A DNA stretch of 64,000 nucleotides, from NCBI GenBank assembly GCA_028753945.1, contig JAPNXP010000009.1, positions 6,324,001 to 6,388,000 on the forward strand, read 5' to 3'. The notes beneath the pieces are model-generated. The model searched no databases. It was not told the origin of the DNA and saw only the letters and a list, made by a program, of their open reading frames with translations. The translations under genes and the position numbers were made by a program. Origin of the DNA: Hexactinellida sp. DTS-2022 (taxonomy: Eukaryota; Porifera; Hexactinellida). Of the stretch, positions 11,793 to 20,566 are shown in pieces. Position 1 is the first letter of the stretch. Every line of letters starts with the position of its first letter.

Positions 11793-12542
11793 ATGAAGGG
11801 AGTTATTGGGGGTCCTCCCCTCTCAAAGAGCATTGAGAATTTTCCCATCAGTGACGTGCTAGAATCAGATATCTTCCCTAATCTGGCTTCAAACACTCGC
11901 AGGAGTCAGAAAGATATTTCGATTGGAAAATACGATAAGAGTGTGGGTTTGGTAGAAATCACCAAAGCGAAAGGCTCCGCTTGGAGGAGCATAGGCGGCA
12001 ACATAGGCGACAAACTGTATTTGTTTCCTGAAGAGGCTCTGTTCCTTTTTGAATGCAACAAACTTGTGATACATGGAGAGGTAGGACAGCTCACGAATGA
12101 AAGTAATTGGAGCATATTGTGCCCTGATAAACACGCCTTCAACCGGTATCTGGTTTATGCTCAGTTGAAACGAATGGGTTATTTTGTCGTCCGGCACGGG
12201 GCGTATAAAACTTCTTATCATAATATTTACATTGAGCATGTCCATGATAAGAACGAAGAGAAATGTATTACTCCAATCAAACGAAGTAAGCTAGAATGTG
12301 AAGAAGATTGTAAATACGAGTTCCCTTCTCCTTCGTTCGATTTGTATTTGCCAGGTGATTATTTTATGAAATCCGCTCTCCTTCAGCCTGACTACTCAAT
12401 CACTGTGGTAGCTAGTTCACAACCATTTCCTTCGAAAGAAACTATGCTAAAACTCAAGTTGCATTCGAATCTGTTGTTAGCCCTAGTTACTGAGTGTACT
12501 GCAAATATATACTCTGTTACATGTGGACTTGAGTCAATTTAA
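11793..12542 (+). CDS. TSEN54: tRNA-splicing endonuclease subunit Sen54
   Basis: Intronless, 249 residues. The Sen54 N-terminal signature is clear: a LYLFPEEALFLFECNKL block near residues 78-93, then the wedge YLVYAQLKRMGYFVVRHG near 123-140. The C-terminal part (DYSITVVAS... LLALVTECTANIYSV) matches the structural endonuclease-like fold that pairs with a catalytic subunit. Sen54 is a non-catalytic partner in the heterotetramer that removes tRNA introns. At 249 residues it is about half the length of human TSEN54, lacking the long acidic linker. The next gene starts only 88 nt downstream on the same strand, so the two may share a transcript. Confidence 0.87.
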   Translation: MKGVIGGPPLSKSIENFPISDVLESDIFPNLASNTRRSQKDISIGKYDKSVGLVEITKAKGSAWRSIGGNIGDKLYLFPEEALFLFECNKLVIHGEVGQLTNESNWSILCPDKHAFNRYLVYAQLKRMGYFVVRHGAYKTSYHNIYIEHVHDKNEEKCITPIKRSKLECEEDCKYEFPSPSFDLYLPGDYFMKSALLQPDYSITVVASSQPFPSKETMLKLKLHSNLLLALVTECTANIYSVTCGLESI

Positions 12543-12630
12543 TGAAGATTTAATACATCCATTGTAATGTAACATGTTTTAATAATGTAAATTGTAACAA
12601 ACTTATATTTGAAATATCTTAGGTTTTAGG

Positions 12631-13560
12631 ATGTTAGTTATACTTAAAATTGTTAAAGGAGAAGAGATTTCAGTTAATGTAGCAGAAACTGCAACAGTTG
12701 CAGAACTAAAAGAGGAGCTTTCAAACCTTCTTTCACACCCCGTATCACAGATAAAACTGCTCAAAACGAGCGGGGGCATTCTGCTCGCTTCCGCGCTTGT
12801 CATCGATATATACACACATCCAAATCCCCTTAAGGTTATTCTAGGAGGCGACCTGACTCCCAAACCAGAGCAAATTACCTTAAAAATTAGGCTATTGAAC
12901 ACTTTATCAGCGAATTTCATAACTCTCCCCTCACTCACTCTTCTTTCTTCCCTCAAAGAAAAGGTCTCTGAGATGTTGGGCTTAAGCAGATCTTCCCTAA
13001 CCTTGTTACACAGCGGATTGGCCCTTACTAAGGATAACCTTAATTTGAACGAATTGAATATATTGAATGGAGAGACAATTATTGTGAAACAATTGAAACA
13101 TGCAAAAAAGTTGTTAATAAATTTTCACGTCCCAAACAGTGTTCAGTTTCAACTTTCTTTCACGCTTTCCGCTCAATTGTCCGAACTTCGAAAGATAGTT
13201 GCATCTAAGTTACAAAGGAATGTTGAGACGGTGATATTGACGAAGTCTGAGGTATCATTAACAGATGATAGCAAGAGTCTCAGTGATTACAACATAGAAG
13301 ATGGAAATACTATCCATGTGAGATTCAAGGCTGAAAATGCTAATTCGGACAAGTCTAGCGCTGCAAAAGAGAATTCATCTGATGAATTGAATCATCCCTT
13401 CTTTTCAGAAATGGATATTGTACTAACTAACCACATTCCTGACGCCAGCGAGCGTATCCGAGTGATGGAACATTTCAGCAAACACACCGCCGCATATGTT
13501 AACTCACTCAACCTAGAAGATATTGAAGAAATAGCCTCCAGCAGAAATTCTCCTAATTAG
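12631..13560 (+). CDS. protein with three tandem ubiquitin-like domains
   Basis: Intronless, 309 residues; TTTTAGG directly precedes the ATG. Three ubiquitin-fold repeats follow one another: residues about 1-75 (starts MLVILKIVKGEEISV), 82-155 (LKIRLLN ... LLHSGLALTKDNLNLNELNILNGETIIVKQ) and 160-232 (LLINFHV ... LTDDSKSLSDYNIEDGNTIHVRF). Each has the beta-grasp order of two strands, a helix, a strand, and a final G(D)TI-V strand. There is no C-terminal diglycine, so it is unlikely to be conjugated; it is more likely an adaptor for ubiquitin or proteasome receptors. The tail (about 250-309) is acidic and probably helical. I do not recognise a named family with this arrangement. AATAAA lies at 13734-13739. 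It starts 88 nt after TSEN54. Confidence 0.8.
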   Translation: MLVILKIVKGEEISVNVAETATVAELKEELSNLLSHPVSQIKLLKTSGGILLASALVIDIYTHPNPLKVILGGDLTPKPEQITLKIRLLNTLSANFITLPSLTLLSSLKEKVSEMLGLSRSSLTLLHSGLALTKDNLNLNELNILNGETIIVKQLKHAKKLLINFHVPNSVQFQLSFTLSAQLSELRKIVASKLQRNVETVILTKSEVSLTDDSKSLSDYNIEDGNTIHVRFKAENANSDKSSAAKENSSDELNHPFFSEMDIVLTNHIPDASERIRVMEHFSKHTAAYVNSLNLEDIEEIASSRNSPN

Positions 13561-14004
13561 CCTACCTGCGAGAATTGGATGTTCATGAAACCTCAAACAC
13601 CAACTAGAAATTTGTAAATTAAATACTGAATTAAATTTATAAATTGGTTAGTTAAGGAATATTGAATTTGATACTGTGTGCAGTTTTGAATTCAAAAGCC
13701 TTGTCCGGATTATGTTACTGTAATCTTCTATCCAATAAATAATTTGATAAATATTAATTTATATAATTTCACATGTTTACCAGATGGTTTACCACTTCAT
13801 TGTTATTTATTCTTTTCATTTCTAAACTTCATTTAACAAAACGAACTTTGATGAATATTTAATTAACCTAACCACTGAGAGAATTGTCTAGTGCCTTATT
13901 AAAAGTGCAGTTGTAATCTACAACCAACTTTGGTTAACTTTACAATACAGATTCGTTGTCTATTTGTACGTTGTGAATTGTATAATTGTATTAGCAGTCG
14001 TAGT
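13561..14004. other. intergenic region
   Basis: Holds the 3' UTR of the triple ubiquitin-like gene (AATAAA at 13734) and the DPH1 5' flank. The frame upstream of 14005 is open but lacks an ATG, so I treat it as non-coding. Confidence 0.55.
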
Positions 14005-15303
14005 ATGGCGGAAAGCTCTGTTAGGCCAACTAATGCAACAGCAATTCCCAATGGCATTGAGGAGAGCATTCCATCCGTTGAGGATCTCTCCGCTTCTAAA
14101 TTGGTAGTTAGGGATAAAGCGAAGGCAAGGAAACCAGTTAGAGTTTTGGGTGGTAGGATTCCCCAGGAAATACTTTCTGATGAGAAACTCAATGATGCGA
14201 TCAAAGCACTACCGACTAATTATAATTTTGAGATCCATAAGACTATTTGGCACGCGCGTAGGAATAACTCGACTTGTGTGGCTCTGCAGTTTCCAGAGGG
14301 GCTATTGATGTACGCCTGTGTCATTTCTGGTATTATTCACAGGTTCACTGGAGCGGAAACGTTGATACTAGGTGACGTCACCTATGGTGCATGTTGTGTT
14401 GATGATTTCACGGCGAGAGCGCTTGGTGCCGACATGTTGGTGCACTATGGGCACAGCTGTCTTATTCCTATTGACACCACGTTGATTAGAATGTTGTACG
14501 TTTTTGTTGATATTCAGATTGATATCAAGCACTTTATCGGAACTGTAAGGATTAACTTTGAATTCGGTCAGAAATTGGCCCTGTGTGGCACTATCCAGTT
14601 TATCTCTAGCCTTCAGGCTTCTATACATGAGCTACAGAATGAGTTCTCGGTCTCCATACCACAGGTTAAGCCTCTGTCCCCTGGAGAGCTCCTAGGTTGT
14701 ACTTCCCCCAAGCTGAATCCTGAATCAACTGACGCTATCGTGTATCTGGCTGATGGAAGATTTCACTTAGAGTCTATGATGATATCTAACCCTGGCATTC
14801 CGGCTTACATGTATAACCCGTATGATAAGAAGTTTACCAAAGAATCTTATGACCATAGCCATATGCAGGCCCTGAGAAAGGAGGCGATTAGCTGTGCAGT
14901 GGGGGCTAAAACATTTGGGGTAATATTTGGTACATTAGGGCGTCAAGGTAGTCATGAAATACTCAATCAACTTATTATGCAATTGGAGAATAATGGCAAG
15001 AAGCATGTAGTAATTGCTCTATCTGAGATCACCCAAGAGAAGTTAGATCCATTTGAAGATATCGATGTATTTGTACAAACTTCCTGTCCGAGGTTATCTA
15101 TTGACTGGGGTTCCCAATTCAATAAACCACTACTCACTCCTTATGAACTCTCTGTCGCGCTTGATACTATAAAATGGCAGAAGGTCTACCCAATGGATTT
15201 CTATGCAAACGAAAGTCTTGGACCGTGGACAGTAAAAAATCAAGAAAATAGACCTATTCAACAGATTGGTAAACCGAAATTATCTGATAAAGTTGAAATT
15301 TAG
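14005..15303 (+). CDS. DPH1: 2-(3-amino-3-carboxypropyl)histidine synthase subunit 1
   Basis: Intronless, 432 residues from an ATG preceded by GTAG one base upstream. DPH1 with DPH2 forms the radical-SAM-like [4Fe-4S] enzyme that transfers the 3-amino-3-carboxypropyl group from S-adenosylmethionine to a histidine of elongation factor 2, the first step of diphthamide synthesis. The family landmarks are present: [39 protein letters not shown] and, near the C-terminus, [12 protein letters not shown]. Cysteines in the last three motifs would ligate the cluster. [21 protein letters not shown] also matches DPH1 rather than DPH2. Length is normal (human about 440). Confidence 0.93.
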   Translation: MAESSVRPTNATAIPNGIEESIPSVEDLSASKLVVRDKAKARKPVRVLGGRIPQEILSDEKLNDAIKALPTNYNFEIHKTIWHARRNNSTCVALQFPEGLLMYACVISGIIHRFTGAETLILGDVTYGACCVDDFTARALGADMLVHYGHSCLIPIDTTLIRMLYVFVDIQIDIKHFIGTVRINFEFGQKLALCGTIQFISSLQASIHELQNEFSVSIPQVKPLSPGELLGCTSPKLNPESTDAIVYLADGRFHLESMMISNPGIPAYMYNPYDKKFTKESYDHSHMQALRKEAISCAVGAKTFGVIFGTLGRQGSHEILNQLIMQLENNGKKHVVIALSEITQEKLDPFEDIDVFVQTSCPRLSIDWGSQFNKPLLTPYELSVALDTIKWQKVYPMDFYANESLGPWTVKNQENRPIQQIGKPKLSDKVEI

Positions 15304-15536
15304 TAGCAATTATCCATGTATCTTGGTGTAGATTTATTAGTTTTATATTTAATGGGTGAACTTAGAACCACAAAGAATATATACACATAGAAATGAATAT
15401 AGTTAAGTTCCCACAGTCTGGTTACATACTCAAGTCTAAATATCAAAACTGACAAACTTTGCATATACAAATGAATAATTATTAACGGGGGCTGTGTACT
15501 AATGAAACATGAGAAAATATGAAGTATTGAACTGGA

Positions 15537-18458
15537 CTAGTCTTTGTTGAGTTTATCCACAATCAAGTTAATCGCTTTTTCCATCTTGGCGATTCTCTGG
15601 CTGATGTCACTTTCAACTGACATTATTTTCCCAGTTGCTTGAGTGTTTTGCTTTTCTTCTCCTTCAACACGCTTAACGCAATTGTTTATTTCCTTCAGTT
15701 GCTTGTCAGTCTCATTATGGTTAGCCTGCGATTGGGCACTCAGGGTATCTATCCTCCTAACTGCAGCGCTTGCATCTTTATCTTTATCTGAGCTACTGAG
15801 CTTATTGAGTTGTTCGGTAATTTCTATTTTGTGCTTCCTCTGCTCAGATTGCACTTCATTCAGTTTCTGAGCCAAGTCTGCTTCTAGCCTATTCACTTTC
15901 CTAATTAGCCCATCTACCTGTTCCTCTATTCTTACGTGGCCAGTTGTCACCTTCCTCACCTCTACTACCACGCGATCCATCTCATCTTGCAAGTCTAAAC
16001 CACCAACTTGGGACACTTTTTGGTTCACAATTATCACCTCTCTATGCACATCGTCAACACGTTTATTTGTTTCATTTTGATTCTCAGCAATGTGCTCGAG
16101 CATTGCCCTCAAAACCTCAAATCTTTTGTCCAACGCGTAGACACCTGCATTCAACGAATCTTCTATTTGAGAAGAGAGAGACTCGTGTTTCTCTCTCCCC
16201 TGCATACTGCACTGATCTTCAGCCAGGTAGTTATCCCAGTAGTAGAAAGGTATGCTGATCATTTCGAACTGCTTTATAACCCTTCTTCTCATGAAGGAAA
16301 GGATGGAAACGGTGGAACGCCTCTCGATATGAGTTATCACGTGCATCTTGTATTGGTGTGGAAGTCCGAACGCTTCGGTGTAAGCATGCACAAACTGAGC
16401 GTTAACAACTGCAACCAACAAGAGCCATGCAAAGAAAGCCAAACTCGCTATTATCAACAATATTATGAATTTAGCGCTGATGGGACCAACGTTGGGGACT
16501 GCCAATAGCATCTGGTCTAGGATGGTAAAAATACTGCTTTGAGTGTTGGTTTCGAGAAAATCGAACATAGTTTCGGAAGATTGCTCAAACATAAGGCTAG
16601 GGAATATGGCAGCATAGAACCCAAGCATGATTACGAGCAGGATGAAGACAAACTTGAGGTACTGTCCCGTGAAGAGCTTGAGTATCCCGTTTGTGTACCG
16701 GCCGTGACACGAGAAATACATGGTGGCTTTGAAGAAGCGGAGATAGTTGAGAAACAGTACGATTGAGCCAAGTATAAACTGGGCTTGGATGTTGAGTGCC
16801 CAGAAAGGGATCAAAAGAATCACACTTAAGCTCCCTAGCACATCTATAACATTTCGGATGTCATAGTAATAAACAAACAGGCTCTTGAGGATATTTTTCA
16901 GTTTACGAAAGAACGCGCGAATTGCTTTCCCGAATTTAAAGCAGATCCCAGGACAGCAAAAGCGAAAACCTTTGTTTATCCTAAGCCAAGTCTCCTTCCT
17001 CTCGAGCTCATAGTAGGTACTGTAACTGCAGATAATATACTCCGTCACTGCAACCAAGATGTAGCCTATGATCATTAGGATAAGAATAACCTGACAAACC
17101 AGCCTGAAAAGATTTCCTCCCGAGTTAAAATCAGTTGCATTTGGAGCGTACGCCCTATGGATCACGGTAAATGTCAGGAAGAATAGGAAGATCAGGTAGT
17201 AGAACAGACAACACCATGGGTAGAAGGAGTACACCGGGAACTTGCCATCCACGTATGCCTTTAGCAGAGGATGGTTGATTAGCTCTGGTGGTTTGTCGGC
17301 CGAGATACGATTCAGTAGTGTCGGTGATGTCATTGTCCAGTGGAACCCTGGGAGATCCTGGGACTCCAAAATGCCAGGATGCAGTTGTACCTTTTTGCTT
17401 CCTTGTTTCTGGTCAACTTGTTTATCCAACACAAGTTTGAGAGTCTGATAGCACTTTAGGTTGTAAAGACAATGCGCGAGAGTTATCCCTTTGAAATTCC
17501 TCGTAGTGAGGTGTTCCTGCAGCAAATCATTCGGTATGGTACAAAGCAAGTGGGCTAGCATGTCGTCTTTTCCCGAAAGCATGATTGTTTCTATCGCGTT
17601 AAGACCCTGCGCCTGTGGTTCGAATATCTGGGACTCTATTGCTGACTGGTCTAGCTGCTTCAAGAGGACTAACATGGCCTCATAGTTTCCGTTCCAAGCT
17701 GAAAGGAAGAGTGGCGAGTACCCAAGGCTCCCGTCAGAGACCTGTTCCTCCTCATCTGACTTCTCTTTCACGTCCCCAATAAGCTCGAGTATCAAGTTGT
17801 CGTACAGTTTGAGTTTGTACCTCGCGTTCGGATCACACCCTGCTTTCAGTAGCAGATTGCAGATCAATTCGTTTCCACTGCAACAAGCGTAAGCGAATGC
17901 ACTGAACCCATCTTGATCTACAGCATCTATTTCTGGGTCTTTCGACAACAAGAACTTGGTTGAATTTATTTTTTCGTGCTTAACAGCCACGATGAGGGGG
18001 GTTTGCTCAAGTTCATTTTTCTGGTTAACATCTAACTCATCTTCTTTTTCCTCCACGAGATAGTCTAGCAGCTTTAAGTTGTCAGAAATGGCTGCTAAGT
18101 GTAGGAGGGAGTTTCCGGAGCTATCCTTTACACTTCCGTTTAGCTTTTTTGAGTCTAGGATGATGGACACAGCTTTCATGTGTCCCGCTTTGGTAGCCTC
18201 CAACAGGCATTCTGGCTCTAGCTCATCTTCTCCGTTCAGAGCATCGCTGATCACAGATATTCTTCCAAACCTCGCGGCACGAACCAATTCGCTCTCCTCG
18301 CTTTTCTTCTCTTTCTCTTTCTCTTCCGAGGGAACTGGTGAGGGGGTAATTCTGCCGTCTAAGGCTGTCTCCATTATTTGATCTTTATTGGGCTCCGTTT
18401 CCTTTTCATCGTCCTGCTTTGTGCTCAGCTGGACATAGTCCTTCGATGTGCTTGTCAT
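15537..18458 (-). CDS. ankyrin-repeat TRP-like cation channel
   Basis: Intronless, 973 residues from the first ATG. The N-terminal 340 residues carry ankyrin repeats (for example GNSLLHLAAISDNLKLLDYL, QTPLIVAVKHEKINSTKFLL, GYSPLFLSAWNGNYEAMLVLL). Six hydrophobic segments follow between about 415 and 715, with an ion-transport-like order: a cytosolic loop, DIRNVIDVLGSLSVILLIPFWAL as a helix 3 region, a charged helix with FLNYLRFFKATMYF, then the pore helix pair around QSSIFTILDQMLLAVPNVGP. The last 200 residues are a heptad-rich coiled coil (HIAENQNETNKRVDDVHREV onward). TRP channels are tetramers and such a coil would favour assembly. I cannot assign a TRP subfamily; the pore loop lacks the acidic GMGD-type filter of TRPV. 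Two adjacent serine/glutamate-rich stretches precede the repeats. Confidence 0.75.
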   Translation of the reverse strand: MTSTSKDYVQLSTKQDDEKETEPNKDQIMETALDGRITPSPVPSEEKEKEKKSEESELVRAARFGRISVISDALNGEDELEPECLLEATKAGHMKAVSIILDSKKLNGSVKDSSGNSLLHLAAISDNLKLLDYLVEEKEDELDVNQKNELEQTPLIVAVKHEKINSTKFLLSKDPEIDAVDQDGFSAFAYACCSGNELICNLLLKAGCDPNARYKLKLYDNLILELIGDVKEKSDEEEQVSDGSLGYSPLFLSAWNGNYEAMLVLLKQLDQSAIESQIFEPQAQGLNAIETIMLSGKDDMLAHLLCTIPNDLLQEHLTTRNFKGITLAHCLYNLKCYQTLKLVLDKQVDQKQGSKKVQLHPGILESQDLPGFHWTMTSPTLLNRISADKPPELINHPLLKAYVDGKFPVYSFYPWCCLFYYLIFLFFLTFTVIHRAYAPNATDFNSGGNLFRLVCQVILILMIIGYILVAVTEYIICSYSTYYELERKETWLRINKGFRFCCPGICFKFGKAIRAFFRKLKNILKSLFVYYYDIRNVIDVLGSLSVILLIPFWALNIQAQFILGSIVLFLNYLRFFKATMYFSCHGRYTNGILKLFTGQYLKFVFILLVIMLGFYAAIFPSLMFEQSSETMFDFLETNTQSSIFTILDQMLLAVPNVGPISAKFIILLIIASLAFFAWLLLVAVVNAQFVHAYTEAFGLPHQYKMHVITHIERRSTVSILSFMRRRVIKQFEMISIPFYYWDNYLAEDQCSMQGREKHESLSSQIEDSLNAGVYALDKRFEVLRAMLEHIAENQNETNKRVDDVHREVIIVNQKVSQVGGLDLQDEMDRVVVEVRKVTTGHVRIEEQVDGLIRKVNRLEADLAQKLNEVQSEQRKHKIEITEQLNKLSSSDKDKDASAAVRRIDTLSAQSQANHNETDKQLKEINNCVKRVEGEEKQNTQATGKIMSVESDISQRIAKMEKAINLIVDKLNKD

Positions 18459-19124
18459 TTCCAAGTCGGTTCTATGTGAATAGTTGAATTTCTGCAGTAT
18501 CAGTTGCTTTTATCTGATCATACCGGTTTGGAGCAATGCATATTTCTCCTGCCGTTGAAATTAATACCATTTTTGTCGAGTAACAGATCCATACTTGAAC
18601 TAATCTAGCCACTTTTGTCTGGGTTCAAATATGTTAGCCACGTGTATTCATTTATTTTGTCTGTAGTATTATTGCATTCGTACGAGGGCGCAGATATCTC
18701 CCCTGTTGGTGTCAGCTGCTTTATTGTCATATGGACAATTTATTTCACACAAAAATGTGTAGACAAGGATTTAATTAACCACCTTGCTATTCATCTAATT
18801 CATATGAGACTATACATAACAAGCAGCCTGTCATATTTAATAAAATATTTTATTTTAAAATGGGAGTTATTTGCAGATATTTTGTCTGATCGTGCAGATA
18901 CGTGCATTAGTATTTTAGTGTTTACAAGACCACAAGGCGATCTAATAGCCTTTGTTGTATTGAATAACTTTATACGATGGTTGTAAGACCTTGAATTATG
19001 TAGCTATCCACGGTAGTTGAAATCCATACATTGTGTCTCATTATGCGCTTGGCTCGCTAGCTATTCTGCAATTCTACATTTATTACTGTTAGCTAACTTG
19101 ACTTCTATTGAAATAATATCTAAC
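18459..19124. other. divergent intergenic region between TRP-like channel and Rab5
   Basis: The 666-nt AT-rich spacer holds two opposed promoters. No gene recognised. No YAG sits next to the Rab5 ATG, unlike most genes here. Confidence 0.5.
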
Positions 19125-20205
19125 ATGTCTCGCAATGGATTAGGACCTAACCGGATATGCCAGTTCAAGCTGGTACTTCTCGGTAAGTATTATTTGTTTG
19201 TTTGTGTTTCTATAAGATTGCTTGGTATTCAGCTTGTTTTGGTAGGCGAGTCAGCCGTCGGGAAGTCTAGTTTGGTACTTAGATTTGTGAAGGGACAGTT
19301 CCACGAATACCAGGAGAGTACAATTGGAGGTAAATACTTGTAACCTTTTGAGAGTATGACTTCGAAACTCGTATATAATATTTTATTTTTCTTTAGCCGC
19401 CTTCTTGACACAGACCGTCAATTCAGATGACGTAACCGTCAAATTCGAGATTTGGGACACAGCGGGACAAGAAAATATCCTCCTAACCAACACACTTTAT
19501 ATTTTTATTCATTGTATAAGGGCTGTCACAGATCGTTGTTTCTTTTAGCTCTTCAAGTTCAAGTCTTTACCCAATCCCCATACAAATTATTTTATTTATT
19601 TATTATTTTCCTCAACACATCGCAAGGTTCCATTCCCTAGCCCCAATGTACTACCGCGGAGCGCAGGCTGCAATTGTGGTATACGACATAACAAACTCGG
19701 TGGGTGCTTACAGCCAGTACCTACTATAGATAACTTACGTCTGTCTGTGCTAGGATACCTTCACCAGGGCAAAGAACTGGGTGAAAGAGCTGCAGCGACA
19801 GGCCAACCCAGACATAGTGATAGCGCTAGCAGGGAACAAGGTGGATCTAGCCGGGAAGAGGACTGTGGAGTTTGTGGTGAGTTGGTGAGTGCGTTGCGTC
19901 TGCTGTAGAGTAACGCAGTGTTTGTAGGACGCACAGAGCTACGCTGATGACAACTCACTGCTATTCATGGAGACTTCTGCCAAAACTGCTCTCAACGTGA
20001 ATGAGATGTTCGTGTCGATTGGTGAGTAAATCAGCTGTGAGCTATTGAGTATGGTTATCAATCGTGTGTTTCTTCAGCAAAGAGACTCCCAAAGAACGAA
20101 CCCGCGCCGCGGCCCCCGGGGCTGACTCAGGGCGGAGCGAGCGCATTCCCACTCCACAACACCTCAGGGAAGAAATCAAACGAGGGTTGCTGTAAAAAGC
20201 AATGA
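19125..20205 (+). CDS. RAB5: Rab5 small GTPase, seven exons
   Basis: Exons: 19125-19182, 19246-19329, 19397-19474, 19626-19699, 19754-19876, 19928-20021, 20078-20205; the 639 coding bases give 212 residues. Rab5 controls homotypic early-endosome fusion. The G-motifs are intact: P-loop GESAVGKSS, switch I ESTIGAAFLTQT, WDTAGQE, the guanine motif NKVDL ([10 protein letters not shown]) and ETSAK. The Rab5-specific stretches [29 protein letters not shown] and [11 protein letters not shown] are present. The C-terminus reads GCCKKQ, with the twin cysteines set four residues in from the end for geranylgeranylation. Five introns are 51-67 nt GT-AG. The third is a 151-nt U12-type intron (separate entry). 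The frame and conserved arginine of QER-HSLAP hold only with AT-AA ends for that intron. Confidence 0.95.
19475..19625 (+). other. U12-type (minor spliceosome) intron, AT-AA ends
   Basis: The donor is ATATCCTCC, seven of nine bases matching the U12 consensus ATATCCTTT. TTCCTCAAC ends at 19616 and matches the U12 branch-site consensus TTCCTTAAC at eight of nine positions. The branch adenine at 19615 is 10-11 nt from the exon, the tight spacing expected of U12 introns. With this donor only an exon start at 19626 keeps the Rab5 frame, so the terminal dinucleotides are AT-AA. The other five introns in the gene are ordinary GT-AG. Confidence 0.85.
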
Positions 20206-20566
20206 ATCACAGAGCACATAAAAGACTGTATCTTTGTACCATACCTTATTCATTTATTTTGTTCCTATGGACTCATGTGGCATGTGGTGAGTCAGAAATT
20301 GGCGTGATGTTGCCTGCTTTATCCTACTGAATGCTAATTATGTTATCTGTTTGTTTGTTGTCCCTTCTGTTTATTGAGGTATAATATAATCAGGTGTTGT
20401 ACTGACTTACACTAGACTCCTTGTCTCAAATTGAGTTTTATAGTATTTTTATACAATAACAGTAATTAAACTATATGTGATGTTATTTATATTGTGCACT
20501 TATTTTGTTAAAACTGTTATTTGAGTATACTATATTTAATTGACTGTCTATTTGAACACAAGTTAG
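20206..20566. other. intergenic region
   Basis: Rab5 3' UTR and the 5' flank of the FASTK-like gene. No other feature seen. Confidence 0.5.
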
